Source: Rhodamnia argentea
Taxonomy: Eukaryota; Streptophyta; Magnoliopsida; Myrtales; Myrtaceae
Assembly: GCF_020921035.1 (NCBI RefSeq)
Contig: NC_063150.1
Coordinates: 10,726,001-10,790,000, forward strand
Reading direction: 5' to 3'
DNA length: 64,000 nucleotides
Shown: positions 1-10,823 of the stretch, piece by piece
How positions within the stretch are numbered: position 1 is the stretch's first letter
Layout: every line of letters begins with the position of its first letter
Translations under genes and position numbers: made by a program
The notes under the pieces: model-generated
Seen by the model: the letters and a program-made list of their open reading frames with translations, nothing else
Told to the model about the DNA's origin: nothing
The model's database searches: none

Positions 1-25
1 GTTTCAACTTATTTTCCCTTGTCAG

Positions 26-3000
26 ACCTGAAGCAAGGCTTATTCAAGAGATCGTAGCAGAGACCATGACTCAACTAGCCCGAGCACCACTAGATGTAGC
101 CGAGTTTCCGACTGGGATAGATTCCCGAGCAGAAGAGGTTAAAGCAAAATTAAAATTACAGTCCAAGGATGATGTTCTTATGGTAGGATTATGTGGACAA
201 GGAGGGATAGGGAAGACAACCCTTGCTAAAGCCATCTATAATGCTATTTTTAGAGACTTCCAAGGTTCTTGTTTCTTAGAACGTGTCAGAGAAAATTCCA
301 AAAATCTCGATGGTTTGGTTCATTTGCAAGAACAATTGCTATCGCAAGTATTACTGGGGAAGAATATAGAAAGAGTCTTTGGCGTTGATAGAGGACGTCA
401 ATTGATTGAAGAAAGACTATGTAAAAAGAGAGTCCTTGTTATTCTTGATGATGTCGATAATTCAGACCAGTTAAGTGCTTTAGCCCGAAGTTGTGAGTGG
501 TTTGGTAAAGGAAGTAGGATAATTGTTACAACAAGAGATACGCAGGTGCTAACTTCTCAAGGGTTACCGCATCACCCGTATCCTGTTAAAGTTCTCAACG
601 ATGATGAAGCTCTTAAACTTTTTAGGAATTATGCTTTTCGAGGAAATCAAGAAACAGAAATAAGCAGCACATCGGTTGATGGGGTTTTGAAGTATGCCCA
701 ATGCCTTCCTTTAGCTCTTAAGGTGTTGGGTTCTTTCTTGTGTCATAGAGGAGAATCTGAATGGCAAGATACCCTCGAACAACTTGCCAAAATTCCTAAG
801 AAAGAAATCAGTGAAGTGTTAAAGGTAAGTTATGATGGATTGGAAGGCAATGAAAAGGAGATTTTTCTTGACATTGTCTGTTACTTCAAAGGGCGAAGTA
901 CAAAGTACATTAAGAAAGTTCTTAATAGTTGCGGCTTTAACACAACTATTGGGGTACGAATTCTCATTGAGCGCTCCTTGATTAGTGAAGAGGGAGAGAC
1001 CCTACAAATGCATGACTCAATACAATCAATGGGCATGGAAATTGTACGAGAAGGATGTCATAATGATCCTGGAAAATACAGTAGATTATGGCTTCAGGAG
1101 GATGTTTTTGAGGTTATATCAAGAGAAGAGGTAAGACTTCTTCGTGCACAAGAATTAATGTTGTATTCTTACCTTCGACTTTGTTTACTATACTTACAAA
1201 GTAACCTAAATATAATGAAATACATATGCAGGGAACAGAGCATGCAGAAGCCATATTTCTAGAGCTACAAGAGCCAGAAGAGGCATATTTTAGCCCTGAG
1301 GCTTTCAAGAAAATGCAGAAGTTGAGGTTGCTCGTCCTGGTTAATGTGGATAAAGACAATTCTTCCCCAGATTCCATCCATCTCCCTAAGGCGTTAATGT
1401 GGTGTCAATGGCCTAATTGTCCCTTGGTTCCAGAATTCAGCAAGGGTCCAAAGAAGTTAGTTGGACTTGATATGCGGAAGAGCAAGATTAAGGTGCCGGA
1501 ACAATTTAAGGTGCGCATTCACTTGGTCCTTTTTTCATTACTTACTTATAACTATATCTATTAAATCTGATGATGTTTGTTGTTTTCCTTACAAAAACAT
1601 CTACAATTACTATATTCTTTATTCCTAGTAGAGCATTAATGTAAGCTGTCACTGGCACATATAAGCAATGCATGTTAAAATCTTTCGGTTGTAAATGCTC
1701 GGCCGTCAACTGACAACTTGCTCGTTATATTTGAAAAACATATAGGAAAATTTAGAATCCACGTCTTTTTAACTCCTTAGTTAGTAGTAGGTAAATCTCC
1801 TTTTCGTGTTAATTTTCAAGTAATGTACTTGCTCAAAAATTAGAATATTAATCTGAGATCTAACACATTTGAAGAGAATCTACGACTTTATCAATGTGAT
1901 TGAGGTTGCTCCATCTCATGTTAGAAGATTAAAAAGAAATGCATCATTTATAATTAAGCACAAAAGAATAATTAGAGAGTGGGATTTACATTCTTACTTT
2001 ATATTTTCCTTTTTCTATTGATGCAGATTATTTTATCTGCTCGAAGTATTACTTATAATATTCAATAAATATTGCAATTGTATGTCATATCTTTTTTTTT
2101 AATCAGAGGATAAACCAACATGATGACATTTTGATCAGCTTTAAATAATCTTCTATGCAAGTTCTAGTGAAGAATCTGATTGATGTGGATATTTTTTGGT
2201 TATTATTGTCTGCATATATATTATTTCTCTTGCGGAAAGTTCACGTTGATATCAGCATTTAGAATAATATCACAAATATAGTCTTTGATCCGTGCAAAGC
2301 ACAGACATCTTCTTAGTTTTCTATAAAGTTTAGTAATAACTTAACGGTAAGCTATATAGAAAATACTGGTCAATTATTGAATAGTTGGGTATTTAAAACT
2401 ATCCAGTAACTATAAGTAATTTCTTAAAAGTGTTGGTAACTTAATGCGTTATTTACTAAACAAGTTTTCAGTCAAAATTTTGTTAGCAATGGAATATGAC
2501 AGTTACCAACGTCTTTCACGTTTTACCAGCGCAGAACAATGTTCCTATTTTAGCTCTATGGAACGGCAAATCGTCCTTATGTAATTTTTTTGGAAAACTA
2601 TAAGGACAATATATTTGCTCGTCGACAAATAGAAGTAGTTACTCTTTCATCAATGTTTTGCGATAATGCTTATGAGTTTTGATGTGCGAAAAATTTTGTA
2701 TATAAATTCCCAGTATATGGACATACCACTAGCTTTTTACTAAAAAGTTGGAGCCAGATTTTGAATTGAATATTTATCTCAATACTTTTTTCTCGCCGAA
2801 TTGTTTCTTGCAGGACTTTAAAAAATTGAAGTTCATAAACTACAGTGAATGCGAGTCACTGATTCATATGCCGGACCTCAAATGTATTCCAGATCTAGAG
2901 GAATTGGATCTCCATGGGTGCAAAAACTTGGAGCATGCCCACGAATCACTTGCAGATCACAACAATTTACAGTTGTTGAATTTAAGTGGGTGCTCTAAAC

Positions 3001-3626
3001 TTCATGATTTCCCCAAAATGCTCCGGTCCAAGAAGCTTCAACTTCTCAATCTTAATCTTTGCTCAAAATTGGAAAGCTTCCCTGAAATTCCAGATAAAAT
3101 GGAAGGTTTGCGAGGACTTTATTTAATTGGGACTTCAATTGAGAAACTTCCCAAGTCCATAGAAAATCTTGTTTCCTTGGAGGAAATGGATTTAAGGTAT
3201 TGCACGAAACTGAGAATCCTTCCATCTAGCATTTATAGGTTCCAAAATCTGGAAAGGCTGATACTTGAAGGTTGCTCAGGACTAGTCGAGTTTCCAAAGA
3301 ATGGGGAGGATCCGAAGGATCCCCATACGAAGACAGGATTTCCTAAGTTATATGTTTTAAACCTTCGTGGATGCAATCTATCAAAAGTAGACTTCTTGGA
3401 GAGTTCCTGTTTTCCTGTCTTAAGAGCATTGTATTTGTTGGGAAACAATTTTGCTACCCTTCCTACATGCGGACAACTCCATAATTTGCTGTGGTTGGAT
3501 GTTTCGCATACCCAACAACTACAAGAGATCCCCAAGATGCCAGGGCAATTGCCTCGTCTATATGCAATTGGTTGCGAATCTCTGAGTAAATTCCCCCCTG
3601 ACACATTCGAAGTTCAAGGTAATTAA
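26..3626 (+). pseudogene. TNL disease-resistance gene 1 (TIR exon outside window; C-terminus frameshifted)
   Basis: Intracellular immune receptor of the TIR-NB-LRR class. The visible exons are 26-1130 (NB-ARC), 1232-1510 (linker/start of LRR) and 2814-3626 (LRR), about 731 residues. The reading frame is open from the acceptor at position 25, so the TIR exon must lie upstream of the window. The NB-ARC shows the P-loop GQGGIGKTT, kinase-2 VLVILDDVD, RNBS-B GSRIIVTTRD, LPLAL (preceded by Cys rather than Gly) and MHD (QMHDSIQ). The LRR exon has the LDLHGCKNLE and GTSIEKLP repeats typical of plant TNLs. Exon boundaries and phases match TNL2 exactly. Compared with TNL2, a net two-base length difference near 3613-3629 shifts the frame and creates a stop at 3624-3626. 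The later C-terminal domain survives only as decayed sequence. I therefore favour a truncated receptor or pseudogene, although the NB-ARC itself looks intact. Confidence 0.85.
1511..2813 (+). other. Intron 3 of TNL1
   Basis: This is a 1.3-kb AT-rich intron between the linker exon and the LRR exon. It starts GTGCGC and ends TTGCAG. Parts near 1960-2060 and 2270-2700 match the 3' half of the much longer TNL2 intron 3 (about 24,200-24,850), which shows the genes are paralogues. No coding sequence was seen in it. Confidence 0.75.
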
Positions 3627-4740
3627 TCTTATCTTTCTATAATGAACTGGTCCGTAAGGGGTTGCCCTTGACTGATTTGTTCATGCACTGACCGTTTGCA
3701 TATTAGGAAAGGCTGAAAATCCTGGATCGATGCGGAAATTAAGAAAAGCAAACATATAGGAAGTTTCTGCATGTATATGTAGTGGAGGTGGCTATCAGGC
3801 AACAAATAGGATATTCTCTCTAGTTATAGAGCTCTATTTCGTTGTGGAACTGTAAAGATCACCCAATGAAAAACTTGAATAATACATGTTCATCCAATTA
3901 CAAAATCTTCAACAATACCTATCCAGTTTCCACCAATTAAGTACAAAAATCTTTGTTATGCTATTGCTGACTATAGCTAAACTCTAGGACTGTCCACTTA
4001 ACTCATTAAAACTCTTCTTGTTAGGTCCCATTTTCCAAAAATGTCTAACAGTCTACATCTATGACAGGAATTTCGTCCCAAAACCGATTGCCGAGTTATT
4101 CTACCTCAAGGAGAGATGCCAGCATCTTTGCTCCCTGATAAAGAGGCATATCTTCCTTGACTTCAAAGGACTTGTACAAGAAGTTCGTAAGATTGGCCTT
4201 ATTGTGTTGTATTCCAAGTAGAAGAAGGAAAATAAGACATCAAATTTAAGCTTTGAAGCACAAGTTAATGGCAAAACAATGATGCAAGACGATTGCTTTC
4301 AGTTCATTCTATTTGGATCATTTGTGGCTTGAGTATATTATCCAACCACAGGACATTATTGGAACTCAAACTAACTTTCCATCTTGTTTTTCCCTTTCTT
4401 CATGATTATGTGTGGTTATTTATCCAACTCTAAGTTGGGCGTATGCTTCTTTATTGCATAGGACTGACGACCGAATTTCCTTGTGATGTCTCAATCACAA
4501 GACATTCTTATTGCATCGAATTATTGTCGCAGTCCTCACAAGGCAAATTCATAGCAAGTGTTTGTGTTTTATATCTCCTTGTTAACTGAATGATGATCTC
4601 ATTGACAAATGTCATATTCTGCACGACATACTTAGTTGCATATCATTTACTGATTTCAGTGGCGTCAGCGTATCCTTGTAATAGCCTTGCGCGGTGAGCA
4701 CTTTTAAATGAACTGCAGATCAGTTTCCTCGCAATTGCAC
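3627..4740 (+). pseudogene. Decayed C-terminal (C-JID-like) exon and 3' flank of TNL1
   Basis: The stretch from about 4,100 to 4,340 aligns by eye with the intact C-terminal TNL exon at 33,978-34,537. It shares blocks such as ggacttgtac and a diverged match to the segment around residues DHVWIQYL. It carries stops and indels and cannot encode the domain. About 4,670-4,740 also matches the 3' flank of the orphan exon (34,530-34,640). The short open frame at 4,018-4,221 is a relic, not a gene. About 3,640-4,000 holds nothing else I recognise. Confidence 0.65.
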
Positions 4741-4752
4741 CTACTGGCTAGT

Positions 4753-4792
4753 TTTTTTTGTGTGTGTGTGTGTGTTATATATATATAATTTT
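4753..4792. repeat. Simple repeat: poly-T, (GT)n, (TA)n
   Basis: A T-run passes into about seven GT units and then a short TA run. This is an ordinary microsatellite just past the TNL1 3' homology. Confidence 0.85.
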
Positions 4793-6008
4793 TTACGGTG
4801 GTCTAGATCTAAAGAAAGAAAGTGATTGCTAATTCTCAACAGTCAAGCTAAATAAATTGCTCTCGCAGGTGATAATAGAAACTTATGAAGAGTTAATGAA
4901 GCACAGGAGCATCTCTTTGCCTTTGGCCCCAAGAGTCTGAGAAGTCCGTGTCTAATTTTCCATTTCCCAAAAAGGAATAATGTCTATCAACTTTTTCATA
5001 GATGTACCGCTCGAAACCATACCTTAACGGTGAATATTGCGATAAGACTTGTTTCTTGACCAAAAATAGTTATATAAGTGTTTAAGCAGACGTTTTAATT
5101 GCGCAGACAGGTAATAAATGCCTTCCAAATTACAATTGAGCGCCCATTTGTGGTCTTGTCCGCTGGGACTCTTTTACTTCCTTTCTATTAACTTTTCTCG
5201 TTTATTTTTCTTTCTGAAACGGAAACCACCATTGGAGAAAAGCGAAGCTCCAAAGGTGCAATGGTTCCGTTTCTCCACTCTTAGAAATTTTGTCGTTTCG
5301 TACACCATTTTTGTTTTGTTTCTGAAGGTAAATCTCCATTTCAGGAGAAGCAGAGGTGCGAAGGTTCCGTTCCAGTGGCACTTGGTTTGATCTTCTTCTC
5401 CACTCTCATTCTGTTGCGTTTAGAACTTTTTGCCCTTTCATTAACTTTCCCCAGTTTGTTTTTCCGTTTTTGTAATAAAAAATCTCCACAACAGATTTAC
5501 TCAGCGCCTGGTTGAGTGCGAAAGGTCAAGCGCGCGCAAAATAGAGGTGCGTTTTGGCTCTGCTCGTATTTTGCATTCGCAAAAGTCTCCTTTCGTAAAG
5601 AACGTATAGCTAGGAACATTTGTCTCGACTATTGTTTATGGAGCTCGTTAAATCATTCACATTGTCACAAATTCCCTAAGTCATGGCGGCACAAATCCGA
5701 ATCCCATCTTCGATTAAAACTCAGTGTAGTGGCACTCAGCGTAGTGGCGCGTTGATGGAGCGATTTTAGAAGGTAAACTTATACAAATCAGCTGCTCTTA
5801 ACAATTATGAGGAATCCAAATGATGCTCGCCAACTGTTTGCGCAAACGTCTTCACGTGAAGTAGCTTAGCAATTGTAGTTATTTTTGCAAATGTTATTGC
5901 TATGGGACAAAGGGAAAAAATTTAAAACCCTTGAACTCACGTTGTAGTCGCACTGTGATGATGAATTTCTTTTTTTTTTTTTTCTTCTGTCTGTCATAAG
6001 TGGTACCT
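4793..6008. other. Intergenic stretch, no gene recognised
   Basis: The open frames here (5,118-5,390 and 5,516-5,755) have no domain I recognise. They look like chance frames in moderately AT-rich DNA. Two loosely similar segments, 5,220-5,275 and 5,325-5,390 (both with an agaaaagc/agaagcagaggt core and then aaggt...gttcc), suggest an old local duplication. I see no transposon ends. Confidence 0.5.
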
Positions 6009-7384
6009 AAAGGTGTCAAATAGATGGGTCGGATCGGGTTTGAGTCGGATCGAATATGGTCCAATCCATATGACCTATCTAACCCATTTTGACCCATATT
6101 TAATTACTCATACCCTACCCAACCCGCAACTAACTCATACCCAACCCGACTCATTTTGACCCATATTACCAAAACACACTAATATAAAAACTATGCACCG
6201 CATACCGCTGCTCAAACTGTCGCCGCCAGCCGACCATCGCCTACTGCCCTCTCACCACCGCCACCGACGGCCCATCACCACATGGCAAAGAGCAGAGACC
6301 ACCTTTGTCCGGTGTCTCCTACTCCTCGGAAGCCTAATCTAGAGTGGCAGTTCCCTCCCCTGCTTCGGTTCAGTTGGATCTCTATCCATGCTTGTCACGC
6401 TGATGCCAACACCAAAGGGAAATTAAAGGGGCAAATTGCACCAGTAACATCCACACAACAAGTCCAGTCCCATTCGTTAAAGAAGAGACGAGACCCGTGG
6501 CTCCAAAAAGCATACACTCTCTCGTATGGGGAGCATGTTCTCTTCATCACAATCCCCGGAACACAGCACACATCATCTTGAGAAGCATGTGATACTCTGT
6601 TCTTATGCTTAGGAAGTGCCTCTCGTGCCTTGCACCATCCTTGTTCGCATGTCCTAACTTGAATGTGGCAAATCACATGCAGAAAGGGTAGCCATTTTCG
6701 CTCTAACCGCCAACAAGGTGGTCGAGTGTTTGGCTGTCCTTGGAAGCCAAACTGACATTCGAAGATTAGCCACAGTTGAGGGCCTTCTTAATCGAGTCTC
6801 ATGAATGCTTGATGGAAGAAAATTGAAATAGCATTGGAATATTTTCAAACGGAGCTTCCTGAGAAGAAGCCGGTCCATGATTGAGACATTCTCATGCAAA
6901 AGTTATCTACCTCAAGATCTATGGGATAGTTCCTGGCGCTTTGTGCAGTACAAGTGGCTAGCAACTCATGGCGTCAATGAGGAATCGATCCTGCACATTT
7001 GCCTGCGAACCTACATAGAGATACCCAATGGTGGAAGGCGGGCGAGCGGCAGGCGGGCCCCACAATGGCTGTGGTCAGCGGATGGGCGGCACATCGGCAG
7101 CATGGTGGGCGGGTAGTGACGCTGTGTGGTCGGCAGCCGGCGGCGGTGGGCAAGCGGTGGTGGTGGACGATGGCGATGACGTTGGGTGGTGGGTGGCGAG
7201 GGACTTGGAAAGCTATAACCCATGGGTTGAAAATAGGTTAAGCTAAAACCCATATTTAAATAGGCTTTATAAACTTAGACCTATATTTGATCCATTTTTT
7301 TAGATTTAGTGAACCCATATATGATCCAAGTGTATAAAAGTGAGTTAAAAAGTAGGTCAATGACTCATATTGACACCTCTAGTG
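6009..7384. mobile_element. Non-autonomous hAT-like element with GC-rich subterminal arms
   Basis: The left end reads CTAAAGGTGTCAA and the right end, read inward, reads CTAGAGGTGTCAA. Next to them are subterminal repeats built on 'acccat' and 'gggtc' words (6,020-6,165 and 7,210-7,370). Internal arms at 6,190-6,285 (C-rich) and 7,030-7,200 (G-rich) are roughly inverted relative to each other. Such ends are typical of plant hAT-type non-autonomous elements. I could not find a clean 8-bp target duplication, so the exact ends are approximate. Open frames inside are composition artefacts; no transposase is seen. Confidence 0.5.
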
Positions 7385-8503
7385 CTGCTAGATGATTGAA
7401 TAGCTTAAACCGAGGTTGATATTTCAATCTAGAAGAGAACAGTGCTATGAGCGAACTGCAGATAAGAACTACTGCAAAACAATTGCAACACCGTTCGTGA
7501 CCACCGAGAAACTACTAGAGGAAGACGGAGCAAACATGGGCGATGCTTCTCTCTGCTGAAGCCTTAATAGAAGTCTACTTTATCTGACGGCTAAACAACC
7601 ACAAATCATGTATGTGACCGGTCCACTATCACGCTTCATGTAAAATCCAAGCCAACTCACCAAATAAGAAGTATTCCTTATAATTCGAAATATAGAAAAA
7701 TGATATCAATAAATCTACAATTTACCATATTCAAAATTGCAAACTTTGCTTTTCTTGCTTTTTATTTGGTTAGTCGGTTGAGCCATGGTCTTGTACTATC
7801 TAACAGCATGGTCGACATTTGATTACTTCCTTTTTCGAAGGGCAAACGCCCTTTTATGTTGAGTGACCACAGGACTAAACTAAGCACTTCGTTGCCTTCA
7901 TTTGGTACCTAATTTTACGCCAAGAGCAACCAATGAAAAATCCATTGCGTTTATTGGACAAACTTATCGAATTTGCTAGCTAATTTTCTTTCAATTCACT
8001 GATAATAGTTAATAACAAGCTACGCTTCTCACCGGATCCCATTCCAAGTTGAGCAATCTCATAGAAGGAATGGCACATTTTGAAATATCGTTGTCCTTCC
8101 GGTTTATCTTCGGAGTCATCATAACTACTCTACATGGATATATGGTTCCTCCATAGGTCCTCCCCCACGGAATTGCAAAATGTACTTAGAAGGAACAACT
8201 TCAAGATGGGCCACCTAGACAAAATCACCTGACCGCAATTTATTTAACCAAATGTTCACATCGAACCAAATTTAGGAAGTTGAGATACTTGATTAAAGAA
8301 CAAATATTTAGGTACTTAATTGTAAAGGGAAAATTGTTCAGAAAGTCCTAACCCTTGCACTTTTGTCAATTCAGTCCTAAACCTTTTGACCTTTTGCCAA
8401 TTGCGTCCTATGAAAATCGCTAATGTGGTAGCTTACCATCCTATATGGCATGGCCAGCACCGACGTAAGTTGAAAATTAGTGTAACGTCCTTTCCTTACT
8501 TAG
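7385..8503. other. Intergenic flank, duplicated near 14,626-15,000
   Basis: About 7,660-7,800 (aagaagtatt-ccttata...aaaatgatatcaataa...gttgagcc) matches 14,626-14,740. About 8,325-8,405 (a 'cagtcctaaacc' TIR-type repeat end) matches 14,910-15,000. The same order at both places shows duplicated intergenic DNA behind successive TNL units. No gene recognised. Confidence 0.55.
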
Positions 8504-8743
8504 GCTCCATTTGTTTTACGAAAAATAAATGTTTTGAAAAATACTTTCCAAAAAATGATCGCTTATATCACTTATAAATTTAAATGAACAAAAAATATTT
8601 TCATTATTTACGCAAATATTTAGATGCCAAATGTTGTTGGTAATGAAAATATTTTTCATTGACTAATTATTTCAAGCGATACATGCGATCATTTTCCTAA
8701 AAATATTTTCCAAATCAGTCATTTTTCGCGAAAGAAACCCAGC
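8504..8743. mobile_element. MITE family A, copy 1
   Basis: A short AT-rich near-palindromic element. The left end gctccatttgttttacgaaa and the right end (inward cgctgggtttctttcgcgaaa) are imperfect inverted repeats. The middle shares 'gaaaatatttttcattgac' and 'atttcaagcgatac' words with the copies at 21,034 and 53,655. No coding capacity. Confidence 0.65.
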
Positions 8744-9390
8744 GTTAATCCTAGTTTATTTTCTTTTATTCTTTTTATCCCATTTTAACTATGGTTTCAA
8801 CCCAAAGTGGTCCGACAAATTGTAATTTCATTTGCCGAGTTAGTGATAGTTATTGGAGAGACATGAATTAATTTGTTCGACATATGTTAAAGAATATCAC
8901 TTTGTATTAACTTTAGTGAAATGATAAATATGATTGATCAACTTTTGAAGCAAAAATGTGTGAAGGCTATTATACTTGCACCTAAGAAAAATAAAATAAA
9001 AAAAATACCGAAACAACATATCTTTCAAGTAGTCATGGATTGTAATTGGTAATTGGGAAATGCTTTTTTGACAGCACTGTTCGGGATGGTACAATTTAAT
9101 CGTAAATCTACACACCATCATCACATGTTTCGCATAAAACACCCATTAATTGGGATATTGTGTAGTTAGAAATAACTAACAGTATTGTCAGACTGTCCGG
9201 TTAGCAACTTCCTTGGTAATTTGTAAAGAGAGATAAAAAAAAAATGAGAAAACTCAGTGGTGAAATGCCATTTCCTCGAAGCCATAGAGGAGTATTTTAT
9301 GTAAACCACAAAGGACCTTATAGTAGTATTCTTCTTTGACCTACTAAGAAGAAATCATGCATCTTGGATCTGTAATTCTATGGATGAACA
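8744..9390. other. Intergenic stretch, no gene recognised
   Basis: AT-rich sequence with a poly-A run near 9,235. The minus-strand open frame 8,897-9,142 has no recognisable domain. Nothing else is supportable here. Confidence 0.5.
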
Positions 9391-10823
9391 ATGAAAGAGT
9401 CCACTGCCAGAACTTGGATTATGATTCGTTTTGTTTGTACTTTGGTCTGCAGCGATTGTCTTCTTAATGTCGTCAATTACTTATTTTGCGAATATGGTAT
9501 CAATAGAGAAATGTGCAAATTAGCCAAGTTTATTTACTCTCTCACATGTTTCAATATCAAAACGCGAAAAATCTTTTTTTTTACAACAAATCTCTTGTCA
9601 AAAATTTTAATCCTGGAATATGTGGAATTCCACGTAATTGTTATATTTCTGTGTATTGTGTACATTATCAACAATATCTTTGCATTAAGTATTTCTAACA
9701 TGGTAATTTGCTAAAATAATTCAAATGTCAATTTTGCGCATATACGTAACGTGTGTGCACATGGTACATTCACATTTTTCTCTTCCTACATCTCATATGA
9801 GACAAACTTTGTGGTCTTTCAATTTTCTATGCAAGCTCGTCGATCCCACTGACTATGGAATGTGTTGAATGAACAGTGAGTAGAAGGAAGGGGTTTTTGA
9901 ATTTTTGTGAGGTGAAAAACCACGACTATGGAGTAAAGAAAAGAAGAAACTTGATAATCTAGATTTCCCTTAGCCGAATCACTACCTTGATAGGCCATAG
10001 AATACTCTTTGGATCACTCACGAACTCTAGGAATCCACCAAAGGTACAGAGAGAGACGAGAAGATACCAAGGGACAACACCCAAGAATGAAACTTCATTT
10101 AATAAATCAACTATGTTTGTAAATGAAGGATCCAAAGGGTATCTATAGCAACGAGCCTAAGATGCTTTCGAGTAAACTCCAAACACAAGAATAAATAAGC
10201 TGTCTAAAATATGAAATTCAAATTGGCAACAATATTATCAAATCTCTAATCGAGAGTCAAGCAATCCTAAAAATATTACAAACAAACTTACATGTCAAGA
10301 AAATATATCATATCCCTATTATTCTAAATGCAAAATATGGTAAGGGCCAATCGTTGGCAACAAAATTTAACCAAAAAAAAAAAAGAAAGAAATAAATGAA
10401 TATTCTTATGCCGAAAATCAATCAAGGATGTATTTTCTCTTGGGGATGAAAGTTATGAATTTCTTTCGCAAGATGTCTAATAATTGTCCTTGTCGTTCCC
10501 AACATAAAAAGATAGCCTTCAATGGTTTGCAAAAGACAAGGGAGAATTCCTCAAAAAAGAAAACTGAAATATGTGAAATTGTAAGAAATCATCTCTAGCT
10601 CTCTTAAAATAGAGTGTAGCAAATGAAGGAAATGGAAAAGAAATCATTTTATTCTCAAGAACATTTTATGCAAGTAGCTTTCTTGCCTTTTCCGCAACAA
10701 GTCGATGGCAAATGGTGAAGATTTCGACAAAATCTAGGAAAGCCATTAAGAGAAGGGGATTTAGATTGTTACTTTATGCTTTCAAGTGTTTTAGTTATTC
10801 ATATTATTTTACTTATTTAAAAT
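9391..10823 (+). pseudogene. Ghost of a TNL unit: intron-3 sequence only
   Basis: About 9,450-9,830 matches TNL2 intron 3 at about 20,650-20,910 (shared order: gtcaat..tt, agagaaatg, tttatt, catatcaaaa, acaaactttgtggt-tttcaattt). About 10,520-10,800 matches TNL2 intron 3 at about 23,985-24,240 (shared words include ggagaattcc, attttattctcaagaa, gaagatttcgacaaaatc, gaggaaagccat). No NB-ARC or LRR exon remains between or beside them. This is best read as a third tandem TNL copy that has lost its coding exons. About 9,840-10,440 holds no recognised feature. Confidence 0.6.
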
